Assembly (NCBI RefSeq): GCF_029193885.1 | Contig: NZ_JARFVB010000005.1 | Coordinates: 124,001-188,000, forward strand | Length of the DNA: 64,000 nt | Direction: 5' to 3' | From: Flagellimonas yonaguniensis | GTDB taxonomy: Bacteria > Bacteroidota > Bacteroidia > Flavobacteriales > Flavobacteriaceae | Part shown: piece by piece, positions 6,878-14,950 of the stretch | How positions within the stretch are numbered: position 1 is the first letter of the stretch | How the letters are laid out: each line of letters starts with the position of its first letter | Position numbers and translations under genes: made by a program | Notes under the pieces: generated by a model | What the model saw: only the letters and a program-made list of their open reading frames with translations | What the model was told of the DNA's origin: nothing | Databases searched by the model: none

Positions 6878-7860
6878 GTTTACCGATGATAAAATATTGT
6901 CCCGGCACTTTGGCAGAGGGGTATGAAACCTACAGCACGACCTGTTTGAGAAGGGTGTTTGATGGAAGAAAGGTAAACCATATGTTGCCCTACGATTCCC
7001 CGGCCAGCAACGAAGCTACGGATGAACTCTTTGTTGAGAACCGAAAAAGGATCTCGATTTCCGGGGTACAGGAAAAATTTTCCGTCCTTTTGGAGAAAAA
7101 TAAACTTCGGCTTATTAACGAAGGGGAGCAAGGAACCTATATATTAAAACCAATTCCCGGTGCAGGTAAAAATCCTGACCAGATGCCTGCTAATGAGCAT
7201 TTGACGATGCAGATCGCACGACAGGTATTCGATATCGAGACCGCCGAAAATGCGCTCATATTTTTTAAAGATGGCACACCGGCCTACATTACCAAGCGAT
7301 TTGATGTAAAGAAAGGCGGTAGAAAACTTGCCAAAGAGGATTTTGCTTCCTTGGCGGGAAGGACTCCCCAGACCCATGGGGAACACTATAAATATTCGTG
7401 CAATTATCTTGAATTGTTCGAACTTATGAAAAAATACCTGCCTGCCTATCAATTGGAGGCACCGAAACTTTTCCGACTACTCGTTTTCAATTATCTTTTT
7501 TCCAATGGGGATGCCCATTTCAAAAATTTCTCGTTATTGGAAACAGAATTGGGAGATTTCAGGTTAAGTCCTGCCTATGACCTGCTCAATACACGAATGC
7601 ATATACAGGATTCCGATTTTGCGTTAGACGACGGCCTGTTACCTAAGAACTTGTCCAAAGGCAAGGTTATGCAACAATTTCTTTCGCTTGCCGAACACGC
7701 AGAAATTGGCCAAGGCCAATTGGATGGGGTCTTGGACAAATTGCTGTCAAATTCTAAAGCGGTCGAAAAATTAATAGATGCTTCCTATCTAAGTGATACT
7801 TCCAAACGAAATTATTTACAGTCGTATCAAACAAGGCTTAAAAAACTAAATCGAAAGTAA
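6874..7860 (+). CDS. hipT: HipT-like Ser/Thr kinase toxin
   Basis: 328 residues, shorter than HipA (about 440) because the N-terminal subdomain is in hipS. Visible parts: a Ser-Ile-Ser motif at 61-63 (the Gly-loop SIS motif that HipT autophosphorylates), ATP-binding Lys92 in ILKP, catalytic loop NGDAHFKN with Asp213 and Asn218, and the metal-binding Asp236 in SPAYD. HipT of E. coli O127 phosphorylates tryptophanyl-tRNA synthetase; HipA phosphorylates glutamyl-tRNA synthetase. The substrate here is not known. All kinase residues are intact, so it should be active. Confidence 0.88.
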   Translation: MSLPMIKYCPGTLAEGYETYSTTCLRRVFDGRKVNHMLPYDSPASNEATDELFVENRKRISISGVQEKFSVLLEKNKLRLINEGEQGTYILKPIPGAGKNPDQMPANEHLTMQIARQVFDIETAENALIFFKDGTPAYITKRFDVKKGGRKLAKEDFASLAGRTPQTHGEHYKYSCNYLELFELMKKYLPAYQLEAPKLFRLLVFNYLFSNGDAHFKNFSLLETELGDFRLSPAYDLLNTRMHIQDSDFALDDGLLPKNLSKGKVMQQFLSLAEHAEIGQGQLDGVLDKLLSNSKAVEKLIDASYLSDTSKRNYLQSYQTRLKKLNRK

Positions 7861-7909
7861 TAGGTACAAATTCCAACAAACATACCTTCTACTTGAAAAA
7901 ATACGCACT

Positions 7910-7929
7910 CCAAACAAAAATTTGTTTGG
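7910..7929. repeat. 20-bp palindrome downstream of hipT
   Basis: CCAAACAAAAATTTGTTTGG has perfect 9-bp arms around AA. There is no T run, so it is more likely an operator for the following gene (7982) than a terminator. Confidence 0.5.
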
Positions 7930-7981
7930 CAGCAACTCCATGCTAGAATGAACGAAATAGAAGAATTAAAATCCTTTGAAG

Positions 7982-8299
7982 ATGAATGAGATGTACACAA
8001 TTTATGTCCACTTTCCATGTGCTGAAGATTATATGGATAAGGCCGTGCAACTTGAGATTCAGATGCCCTTTGTGCCTAGAATCGGAGATTGCCTCTTTAT
8101 TGACCCTCAAGATTATAAACATTTAGAGAGAAAGGTAGAGCAAACCGAAGCCTTGAAAAAAAGATACAAGAGATGGATTTATGGCGGGCAGCGATGTTCT
8201 TTTGATGATGCCTCCATTGTTATCGCAGTGGTCTGGAATAACAACGATAGCACTATTCACATTGAATTGGGAGAAAATATAGATGAGGAAAGGGATTAA
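7982..8299 (+). CDS. 105-aa conserved-looking hypothetical protein
   Basis: Mixed alpha/beta protein without signal or membrane segments. ATG at 7982 is chosen over an upstream TTG (7976). The sequence begins with a beta strand (YTIYVHF), has a central proline-rich turn (MPFVPRIGDCLFIDP) and a short Lys/Glu-rich helix, and ends acidic. No family recognised. It converges with the PRTRC genes, 34 bp apart. It may belong with the hip genes as passenger cargo. Confidence 0.65.
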   Translation: MNEMYTIYVHFPCAEDYMDKAVQLEIQMPFVPRIGDCLFIDPQDYKHLERKVEQTEALKKRYKRWIYGGQRCSFDDASIVIAVVWNNNDSTIHIELGENIDEERD

Positions 8300-8333
8300 A
8301 TATCCAATGTACAATAGTTCCTTTTTTTAAGGG

Positions 8334-9113
8334 TCACACCAAAATCGGGTTAACCCTCCCCGATTCCAAATTCACGAATGCCCCGTGTTTCTGAATTTGC
8401 TTATGGTACAACAACCGAAACAGACAATCGGCTGCATGGGCGACCAAAACATCATTGATAAACAACGATTGCTCGTTCAGCTTGTCGGAATAGGCACATC
8501 CCCTACCCTGCAAATTGGGCGTATCATGCGCATCCAAATCGGGGAAAAAGTCGATGATGTTTTTGAGTTTTTCCACCATTTCAAAATCCTCCCGTTCTGT
8601 TTTTCGTTCTTCCTCGAACAACGTTCCCAATACGAATTGCCCACTATCCCTGCTATTTCCAATGTCCAACCAATAGAACATGCTTTGATATTCCGAAACT
8701 TTGAAGGGAAATTCAAGCGATTTTGATAACAGTGTTCTAAATCGGGCATTATCCACACAAGTGATGATGATGTTCGCCCGAATATCCTCGCCATTAGGCA
8801 GTGAATCCATAGGAATACCCTCCCATTGCAGACCAAAGGCAATATTAACCTTATTGACGGCATTGACAACCTTATACTCCCCTACATCACTAAGGGCATA
8901 GAGTTGTCTGCCTACATTGTTGTTTTCCACCACATCGGAATCATAAGCGATTATGTGCAACCCTGGTTGTCCGATCTGGCGCAAGGCAAAATCCATCCTT
9001 GCCAACCGTGCCAGCATCAATGACCCTGTTCCCCCCACCCCAATCAATGCAATGGTAATTGGATGGGTGGGGTTATAGAAATAATTGGGCGCAAAGTGTA
9101 TTCTAGTCTTCAT
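8334..9113 (-). CDS. PRTRC system ThiF family protein
   Basis: 259 residues with an E1/ThiF/MoeB-like Rossmann fold: GVGGTG at 25-30, acidic D58 and D60 in AYDSD, ENNNVGRQ after it, and a conserved ITCVDN strand. E1-like enzymes adenylate the C-terminus of a ubiquitin-like or sulfur-carrier protein. PRTRC stands for ParB-related, ThiF-related cassette, a set of genes found on plasmids and ICEs whose role is not settled. It is the last gene of the leftward run and overlaps protein B by 11 bp. Confidence 0.88.
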   Translation of the reverse strand: MKTRIHFAPNYFYNPTHPITIALIGVGGTGSLMLARLARMDFALRQIGQPGLHIIAYDSDVVENNNVGRQLYALSDVGEYKVVNAVNKVNIAFGLQWEGIPMDSLPNGEDIRANIIITCVDNARFRTLLSKSLEFPFKVSEYQSMFYWLDIGNSRDSGQFVLGTLFEEERKTEREDFEMVEKLKNIIDFFPDLDAHDTPNLQGRGCAYSDKLNEQSLFINDVLVAHAADCLFRLLYHKQIQKHGAFVNLESGRVNPILV

Positions 9114-9816
9114 ATAAATCCTTTAAAATCAATTTGTTTTCATTCAATAGCCCATCATCAAACGATGTTTTCCCAAAATTCCGTTTCATGACATCGACAA
9201 TGTTCCCTTTTGCAATGTGGTTGTGATGGGTTGCCGTGAAAACGGAACGAAAAAATTGCAGCTCGACAAACCCCATGATGTCCTCGTAATATTCGAAGCC
9301 GTCATAATCCATCGAGGCGTTGCCCATACATACATTTCCTTGCTTTCCTACGTTCAATAAGGGTGCGTGGTACAATGGTATAGTGTCGGTCAATTTATCC
9401 TTTCGATGAAGGGCAAAGACTTTGAGGTTATTTCCTTCGAGTTTGAAAACCAGTTTTGGCAAGGGATAATTTCCCGAAGCGATTCCCGTTCGTGTATCGA
9501 AATACAGGGTGTGCTGTTTTGGATGGACGTACCATACCAGTTGGAGATTTCCCTTGAAATCGAAATGGATAAGGTTCTTGGGCAACATTCCCTTAAAACG
9601 GAACTTTATCAAATCGCCCTCTAAACACCTAAAAAGGTTTCGGGCGGTATCTTTGGTCAACGGCATCCCTGCCGTAAGCTTTGCCCCTACGATGTTGTGA
9701 TATGAAAAGTAGTGTCCCCTGTTGTAATAATCTTCCTCTTGGGAGTAGCCTATTATGGCGAATTTTGGAAGAAAGTGTTCATCGGGCTGTAAAATAGCGA
9801 TCTGTTCCATGTTCAA
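9103..9816 (-). CDS. PRTRC system protein B
   Basis: 237 residues, the usual size of PRTRC protein B, placed directly before the ThiF gene as in other PRTRC cassettes. It looks cytoplasmic and beta-rich, with the family-like parts GAKLTAGMPLTKDTAR near residue 45 and PLYHAPLLNVGKQGNVCMGNA near residue 150. No catalytic motif is known. The start overlaps the upstream gene by 4 bp, which indicates translational coupling. Confidence 0.82.
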   Translation of the reverse strand: MNMEQIAILQPDEHFLPKFAIIGYSQEEDYYNRGHYFSYHNIVGAKLTAGMPLTKDTARNLFRCLEGDLIKFRFKGMLPKNLIHFDFKGNLQLVWYVHPKQHTLYFDTRTGIASGNYPLPKLVFKLEGNNLKVFALHRKDKLTDTIPLYHAPLLNVGKQGNVCMGNASMDYDGFEYYEDIMGFVELQFFRSVFTATHHNHIAKGNIVDVMKRNFGKTSFDDGLLNENKLILKDLYED

Positions 9817-10856
9817 AGTAGTCTTAAAAGTTCGTTGAGATCGGTGAGAAATTCTTCCAACCGATTGAGATTGTAGATCAAACCTTCTTCGAAAGGTTGA
9901 ATGTTTCCTTTTTCGACCGTAGTAAGTTCATAAGCCGAAATTATGTCGTATTCGTTGGAACATTCGTTGAGCATTTCGATATAGGAACGGCTAAATTCAC
10001 TATCCGCATCATCAACAATCAGGAATGATTCCCAATGCTCGAACATACTTTCATAGGCATCCCGTGTTCCGATACGGAACGGCACCTGAAAATCAATGGT
10101 ATCGGCTTTTGATAACAGTTCCTTGATTCGTTTGTGCAGGGACTTGCGAGGACGGTATTTTAGCAAAAGGGATTTCCAATCCTGTGGTTCGTATTCATTG
10201 AAAAGCTTTTGGTAGCGACCGAAGAACCTGACCGAATTGCAATTCCCAAAAACACTACCGTTTTTTCTGTGGTAGGCTTCTTCCTCGAAAAGATATTCCC
10301 AGAGCCAGTCCACCCTATCCTCGCCCGTATGAAAAAGGTTGATATAGGGTAGGCTTTTGATGAAGGACATCAGTATATCAAAAAGCATGGGGTTTTTCCA
10401 TCGCAGGGGCATAACGGATTCCAACGGAATACAATAGACCGTGCTACGATTCCCGATATGGCGTTTCAAAACCAAGCGCAAATCGGAATCTTCCCATAAA
10501 ACTTCGATATGGTCTATTTTAGCTCTTTCTTTTAAATGATTGGCGCATCGCAATATCAAATCATCCAAGCTATCGGATGCTGAAAACCGCCAATCGTCAA
10601 TCTTTCCCGAAAAGTTTCGGGTCGCATCCACTATTAAACTGGCAAGTGCCTTTGTATCGACCGATGATTCATCCTCTAGTATCGGTTTGGAAAGCAAGGG
10701 CAATACGCTTAGGTCAGAAATGGAAAAACCTTTGGTTGCAGGACTTTTGGTCTTTGTGTTCCGAACCTGTAATGGGATTGTTGTACCGCCTTGAACAATT
10801 GGGCGTGGAACTCTTTGAGTTCTTTCGATCGTAAGGGTGTCGGTTTGTGGGTCCAT
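9813..10856 (-). CDS. PRTRC system protein F-like, main frame
   Basis: 347 residues from ATG 10856. By position between C and B and by size it fits PRTRC protein F, although I rely mostly on context. Residues after about 40 look like a real protein (SISDLSVLPLLSKPILEDE onward), but the first 35 or so look like out-of-frame translation. The frame 1 base away encodes a better N-terminus starting 5 bp after protein C (see 10709-10888). A -1 shift near 10720-10760 would join them into a protein of about 355 residues. The product may therefore be damaged or made by frameshifting. Confidence 0.7.
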   Translation of the reverse strand: MDPQTDTLTIERTQRVPRPIVQGGTTIPLQVRNTKTKSPATKGFSISDLSVLPLLSKPILEDESSVDTKALASLIVDATRNFSGKIDDWRFSASDSLDDLILRCANHLKERAKIDHIEVLWEDSDLRLVLKRHIGNRSTVYCIPLESVMPLRWKNPMLFDILMSFIKSLPYINLFHTGEDRVDWLWEYLFEEEAYHRKNGSVFGNCNSVRFFGRYQKLFNEYEPQDWKSLLLKYRPRKSLHKRIKELLSKADTIDFQVPFRIGTRDAYESMFEHWESFLIVDDADSEFSRSYIEMLNECSNEYDIISAYELTTVEKGNIQPFEEGLIYNLNRLEEFLTDLNELLRLL

Positions 10857-10888
10857 TTTTCGTTATTTAGAAATTCGTCTACGTTCAT
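10709..10888 (-). CDS. Likely true N-terminus of the PRTRC F-like protein (59-aa fragment)
   Basis: ATG 10888 begins 5 bp after the protein C stop, the usual spacing in this operon, and encodes a natural-looking helix-rich start (MNVDEFLNNEKW, then SKELKEFHAQLFKAVQQSH). It stops at 10709, inside the 347-residue frame, to which it is related by a -1 shift. The overlapping frames share 148 bp. I read this as one gene with an indel or a recoding site rather than two genes. Confidence 0.5.
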   Translation of the reverse strand: MNVDEFLNNEKWTHKPTPLRSKELKEFHAQLFKAVQQSHYRFGTQRPKVLQPKVFPFLT

Positions 10889-10892
10889 TGGT

Positions 10893-11111
10893 CTATCCCT
10901 TTGTTCCCGCCAAGGTCTTGAAATGGATTTCATGATAACCATTGACAATCCCCTTGTCCATAATATTGGCGTTGGTCAGTTCGGCATAGATCTGTGAATA
11001 GTGTTCCATCACTTGCTGATGGGTCAATAGGCTATCCAAATCATCCAAAACGATGGAGTTGTTGTTTCCGTTTTGGTAGATGTACTTACGTTCTATTGTT
11101 GCGATTTCCAT
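10893..11111 (-). CDS. PRTRC system protein C
   Basis: 72 residues, the normal length. Family-like parts are RKYIYQNGNNNSIVLDDLDS and VNGYHEIHFKTLAGTKG. Protein C has been compared with small beta-grasp (ubiquitin-like) proteins and would then be a plausible partner for the ThiF enzyme encoded downstream, but that link is inference. It overlaps protein E by 1 bp. Confidence 0.85.
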   Translation of the reverse strand: MEIATIERKYIYQNGNNNSIVLDDLDSLLTHQQVMEHYSQIYAELTNANIMDKGIVNGYHEIHFKTLAGTKG

Positions 11112-11599
11112 TATTGAAAAAGTTTAGGGGATTCGTATGCTTTCATATCCTTGATGACCTTTTGAGCTTCCTTGTGGCTCGCGTCTATCTTCAAAATTTG
11201 GTTGGCAAGGTCAGTTGCCTTCTTATGGTCGCTCATGGGATTAAAGTCCTTCTCTTTCAGAAGTTGCTTTAACTCGGTCGCCTTTTTGGAAGTAGATTCT
11301 TTTTTCTTCTTGGCCTGTTGTGTCTTTTGTTCGGTTTCCGCCAAGGTTTTCTCGAAAGCCACGGTATTCCTGAAAAGTGCCTTGGTCTGCTCCAAAGGTT
11401 TTTGAAGGATTTGAAAAAATTTCTCGTCCACTTCCGTTACGTTTCCACGCAGGGTAAGTGGTTTTAGGGATTGAAGTGCCTTGTCCTTGGCACTCGATTT
11501 GGGCAGTAGAGATACGCTTACCACATCCTCATTAAAGGAAATACTGATGCCAAATTGTTCGATTCCCGTTTGCCGTAATGTTGAAAAAAAGTCTGTCAT
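11111..11599 (-). CDS. PRTRC system protein E
   Basis: 162 residues; first gene of the leftward PRTRC run. The N-terminus (MTDFFSTLRQTGIEQFGISIS) and the beta-rich first 65 residues match the usual start of protein E; residues about 85-125 are a Lys/Glu/Gln-rich coiled coil and the tail is helical. The ParB-related, A and D members of larger PRTRC cassettes are not seen nearby, so this is a reduced version. Confidence 0.82.
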   Translation of the reverse strand: MTDFFSTLRQTGIEQFGISISFNEDVVSVSLLPKSSAKDKALQSLKPLTLRGNVTEVDEKFFQILQKPLEQTKALFRNTVAFEKTLAETEQKTQQAKKKKESTSKKATELKQLLKEKDFNPMSDHKKATDLANQILKIDASHKEAQKVIKDMKAYESPKLFQ

Positions 11600-11641
11600 A
11601 GTAACGGTATTTATTGTTCTTAAAAAACTATTTTAATTAGA

Positions 11642-11679
11642 AGCGGGGCTTGGTATAAACCGCATGAATTTGCCCCGCT
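11642..11679 (-). promoter_or_regulatory. Hairpin in the PRTRC leader
   Basis: AGCGGGGC (11642-11649) and GCCCCGCT (11672-11679) form a perfect 8-bp stem with a 22-nt loop, 43 bp upstream of the protein E start. It may be an attenuator or a binding site; there is no T run directly after it. Confidence 0.4.
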
Positions 11680-11773
11680 CCTTCCTTAACTCACCTTCAA
11701 GATACGCCCATACCAATGAGAATCCACGGAAAAACAGGCTAAAATCCACCCTTATCTTCTTTCTCCCTATCCA

Positions 11774-11798
11774 CAAAAAAAGCGCCCGATAGGGCGCT
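11774..11798 (-). terminator. Leftward terminator hairpin at the left edge of the cargo
   Basis: AGCGCCC-GATA-GGGCGCT (11781-11798) beside seven A on the + strand, so read leftward it is a GC stem plus T run. An equal hairpin lies at 14951-14970 after the methylase-helicase gene; together they bracket four rightward genes. Confidence 0.75.
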
Positions 11799-11932
11799 AT
11801 ATTCCAATAAAGGATATGAAATAGTTAAACGCAATAGGGTTTATATCTTTAGCATAAGTAAGACTTTTACTAATAAAAAAATAAATGTATTTTGGGCTCG
11901 CCTAAATACATAACCAAAAAACATATATACAA

Positions 11933-12646
11933 ATGAAAATAAACCAGATCCTTGCAATTGGATTCATGACGCTAGCATTTGCATGCGGAAAGAGTAAAAA
12001 AGAAGTTGAAAAAGAACAAGCCAAAATTGAACTGGAACAAAAAAGATTGGCGGAACAACAGGAATTAGAGAGAATCCATTTGGAAAAAATTGAAGTTGGA
12101 AAATCCAAACTAAGAATAGACTTGACCAATGAACTAGAAAGGCTTAAAGAATTACTAGACCAAGAGAATAAAAAAATGGAAGAGATTGGCAGATTTCAGT
12201 TAGGTCGTTCAAGCACAACAAAAGAAAAGCAACTCAATGACCAAAGCACTAAAATTAGAAAGCTGAATGATTATATATCAAACTTAGAAAACGAGATTTC
12301 TCTAATAAACTTAAGGGAAACCTTTGATTTTCAAAACACCCCGGAAGGAGTAATAAACTATTTGTTCGAGTCAGCGAAGAATCATGATTTCAGTAAATTG
12401 AGATATCTGTGTGACCCTTACGGTGAAAATGATGGAGATGTGCGCGGAATTTGTTTAGTGGAAATGCAACCAAAGGAAATGCAGAATAAATTTGCCGAAA
12501 GTTTTAAGAATGGAAGAATCATGGGAGAAGCAAAAATTGAGAACGAAACTGCAAAAATTGAAATCGCTTTTGGGCCTGGTTCCGACAAACTTGAAACAGT
12601 AGGGCTTGTCAAAAGACTTGATAACTGGTATCTCTCAGGGCTATAA
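11933..12646 (+). CDS. Coiled-coil lipoprotein with NTF2-like C-terminal domain
   Basis: 237 residues. A lipoprotein signal ends in LAFAC (Cys18). Residues about 22-120 are a long Glu/Lys-rich coiled coil. Residues about 125-237 (FQNTPEGVINYLFESAKNHDFSKLRYLC to the end LVKRLDNWYLSGL) resemble the cone-shaped SnoaL/NTF2-like domain found in many Bacteroidota lipoproteins. It should sit in the envelope. First of four rightward genes that run against all neighbours. Function unknown. Confidence 0.75.
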   Translation: MKINQILAIGFMTLAFACGKSKKEVEKEQAKIELEQKRLAEQQELERIHLEKIEVGKSKLRIDLTNELERLKELLDQENKKMEEIGRFQLGRSSTTKEKQLNDQSTKIRKLNDYISNLENEISLINLRETFDFQNTPEGVINYLFESAKNHDFSKLRYLCDPYGENDGDVRGICLVEMQPKEMQNKFAESFKNGRIMGEAKIENETAKIEIAFGPGSDKLETVGLVKRLDNWYLSGL

Positions 12647-12685
12647 ATACTAATTATTTTCGGTTTACTATACCTCAATAAAAAT

Positions 12686-13378
12686 ATGCCTGTACGAACA
12701 GAAAAAATATTTGGCGATGTCACTCCAAAATCCGTTGAGGAGATACTCTTGAAGGAATTACCTAAAAATTCATGGCTGATTGATGAAAAAATCAAATTCG
12801 TTAAGCAACTCAATAACTATATCTCGATTATCGATGACCTAGAAAACGTAAAGGATCTTATTCAGGAACTTGTCGTTATCCGCGAGAAAGAGGTAAAAGC
12901 AAATAAAGAGGAAAGGAGACTGATAAAAAGAGCACTTTTTATAACCGCGATTATCAACTATGCTCGATGCTTTAATAGTACTAAAAAGGACGGAAGAAAT
13001 TCTATTGACATCAAACTCATCAGAAAAGATTTTCCAAAATACAATGATATAGAAGTTGCCGATTTATTACGATTTCATAAGTATATTATGGGTTTAAGAA
13101 ATACCTTCATTGCACACGCGGATAGGAATATTTATGAAACCGATAGGGCTCATATTGAATTTGAATATGATGGAAAAATCCTGAATTCCACCTTTAGTCA
13201 TTACTCTATCAAAGTGTTTAGTTTCGATGAAGTCCAACTGAAGAACTTTTTTATTTTAACCAATTTACTCCTCATAAAGGTTGAAGAAAAAAAGCGTGCT
13301 TTGGTTGATAAGGTAAAAAACAAGGTCGGTAATCGAAAGTTATTGGAGATTGGTTTGAAACTATCGAAAAAAACCTGA
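12686..13378 (+). CDS. HEPN-like domain protein, possible RNase toxin
   Basis: 230 residues, all helical in appearance. Residues 138-144 read RNTFIAH, which fits the R-x(4-6)-H motif of HEPN ribonucleases (usually R followed by N or H), after a helix FHKYIMGL. Many HEPN proteins are toxins or phage-defence effectors. An upstream helix pair (residues 30-95) could make the dimer. It lies 39 bp after the lipoprotein and 54 bp before the HNH-like gene. The HEPN call rests on one motif and the helical pattern, so it is tentative. Confidence 0.55.
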   Translation: MPVRTEKIFGDVTPKSVEEILLKELPKNSWLIDEKIKFVKQLNNYISIIDDLENVKDLIQELVVIREKEVKANKEERRLIKRALFITAIINYARCFNSTKKDGRNSIDIKLIRKDFPKYNDIEVADLLRFHKYIMGLRNTFIAHADRNIYETDRAHIEFEYDGKILNSTFSHYSIKVFSFDEVQLKNFFILTNLLLIKVEEKKRALVDKVKNKVGNRKLLEIGLKLSKKT

Positions 13379-13432
13379 ATCTTCCTCTACGTCTAAAATC
13401 TGGATTCTCTTTTATTTTGAGTAAAGTAAATC

Positions 13433-14290
13433 ATGAAAGGAATTTGTGCATTATATGGAAATGAGACAGATTTGATGGAAAGCCACATTTTTCCAAAATT
13501 TGTCATCAAGCATACCAAGAAAACGGGGTCAAAATTTTTGAGAAAATTGGTTGAACCCAATAAACGGGAACAAGATGGAATTAAACATCATTTGCTAAGT
13601 TTTAAAGCAGAGCAAGATTTTGCAGTTCGCGAAAAATGGTTCGCCGAGAAAATTTTTCATCCTTTCTTGGAAGGTACTACAGAACTAGAATACAACGAAA
13701 ATCTCTACTATTTCTCAATTTCGTTTCTATGGCGAATACTATTGTCCGAATTCAGAACGACGGAAAATATAAAGAAACGATGGTATTTTGAACTACTTCA
13801 AGAGGTAGAAGAGGAATGGAAGTTTTATTTGCGGACAGACACTATTCCCGGAAAGTTTCACAACGTAAACCTATTTTTGACGGATAGGATAAAATCACAT
13901 TCAACAGATTTAAAGGGAGTCGACTTTTACTTCACTAGAGCGTTAGACGGAACAATTGTAAGTGGCCCATCTAAAGAGTATGTAATAGTATATGGAAAGT
14001 TCAACCGCTTTGTCTTTTGGAGTGTCATCAAAAGCCCTGGATATCTGGATGAACTTTATGATGTTGAAATTCATCCAAAAGGGGGGAGTATTGAAATCCC
14101 CCAGAGGTTAGAATATGAACCGATAACAACTTTTATGACCAATCGAATTAAAAAAATAGCAGAGTTTCCACTTCCAAGCGAAGCTCAACAAGATAGAATT
14201 GTAGAAGAAATAATGAAAGATCCTGAAAGTTTCTGGAAATCTGATATTGGACGATCCATGTATAATGATAGGTTCAATCTAGAGAAATAA
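13433..14290 (+). CDS. HNH-like protein with degenerate zinc sites
   Basis: 285 residues. The start (MKGICALYGNETDLMESHIFPKF) resembles proteins that begin C-x-x-C followed by a SHI.PKF motif and a second C-x-x-C with a following acidic residue. Here three of four cysteines are replaced (Y8, S56 and A59; only C5 remains), so zinc binding is doubtful. The rest is aromatic-rich (YYFSISFLWRILLSEF). The family is often found in accessory or defence regions; its activity is not established. The next gene starts 3 bp later. Either a degraded nuclease-like gene or a subfamily that works without zinc. Confidence 0.55.
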   Translation: MKGICALYGNETDLMESHIFPKFVIKHTKKTGSKFLRKLVEPNKREQDGIKHHLLSFKAEQDFAVREKWFAEKIFHPFLEGTTELEYNENLYYFSISFLWRILLSEFRTTENIKKRWYFELLQEVEEEWKFYLRTDTIPGKFHNVNLFLTDRIKSHSTDLKGVDFYFTRALDGTIVSGPSKEYVIVYGKFNRFVFWSVIKSPGYLDELYDVEIHPKGGSIEIPQRLEYEPITTFMTNRIKKIAEFPLPSEAQQDRIVEEIMKDPESFWKSDIGRSMYNDRFNLEK

Positions 14291-14293
14291 TTT

Positions 14294-14935
14294 GTGATGA
14301 TAGAAACCTACTTAAACCTAACTGTAAATCGAAAAACTGATATTGAACTTATTCAAGGATTATTAAGGGAACATGAAATTAAAGCACCCATTGTCATCGT
14401 AGAATTCGAGGATAGGTATGAGATTAATTTCACAAGTGAATATGAGCAATGGGAATTGGAATCAGAAATACTTAAAGCTTTTCCTGAATATGAGTTTACC
14501 CAAAGTTTAGGAAAAGGCCGCAAAGAAATACGACTAGAATTTTCAAGACAACAATCAAGTTTATCTTCTGATAATTGGGGCCGACCCTTGGAAAATCCAA
14601 TAGATGAAACGAAGTACTTGGTTAAAAGGACTCAGCAAAAGATTATAAAATTTAGCCCTCAAGTAAAAGTGCTTTTAGGTGACACTGATGAATTCTATTA
14701 CATAAATATTATTGGCGGAGTGGACAAGGTGAACAATAGAACAGGCTACTTAGTACTGAATGATTTTCGAGAATTTGACAAAGACAAAGAAGCAGGTTTT
14801 TTAAAAAATGAACTCCACGAAACACCAATGGAGGCTTTTCGGGCCGGAGTGCGACAAATCAACTATTTGGCCGAATCGGATTATGAAGAATACTTGAAAG
14901 TCAAAAAACGGAATAAGAGAAAAAAGAAAAAGTAA
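14294..14935 (+). CDS. 213-aa protein of unknown function
   Basis: Starts 3 bp after the HNH-like gene, so it is probably translated with it. Residues 1-75 look like an alpha/beta domain with alternating strands (APIVIVEFEDRYEINF); residues 105-200 form a second domain with KVLLGDTDEFYYINIIGG. The C-terminus is a very basic tail (KVKKRNKRKKKK), which suggests nucleic-acid or membrane-surface contact. No family recognised. Confidence 0.65.
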   Translation: MMIETYLNLTVNRKTDIELIQGLLREHEIKAPIVIVEFEDRYEINFTSEYEQWELESEILKAFPEYEFTQSLGKGRKEIRLEFSRQQSSLSSDNWGRPLENPIDETKYLVKRTQQKIIKFSPQVKVLLGDTDEFYYINIIGGVDKVNNRTGYLVLNDFREFDKDKEAGFLKNELHETPMEAFRAGVRQINYLAESDYEEYLKVKKRNKRKKKK

Positions 14936-14950
14936 ACCTTACTGTCTACT

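Larger units (their letters stand above)
11600..11932. other. Leader/boundary region between PRTRC and the cargo
   Basis: No gene. It holds a hairpin upstream of protein E (11642-11679), a terminator hairpin (11774-11798), and AT-rich sequence before the lipoprotein gene that could hold the cargo promoter. Confidence 0.6.
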
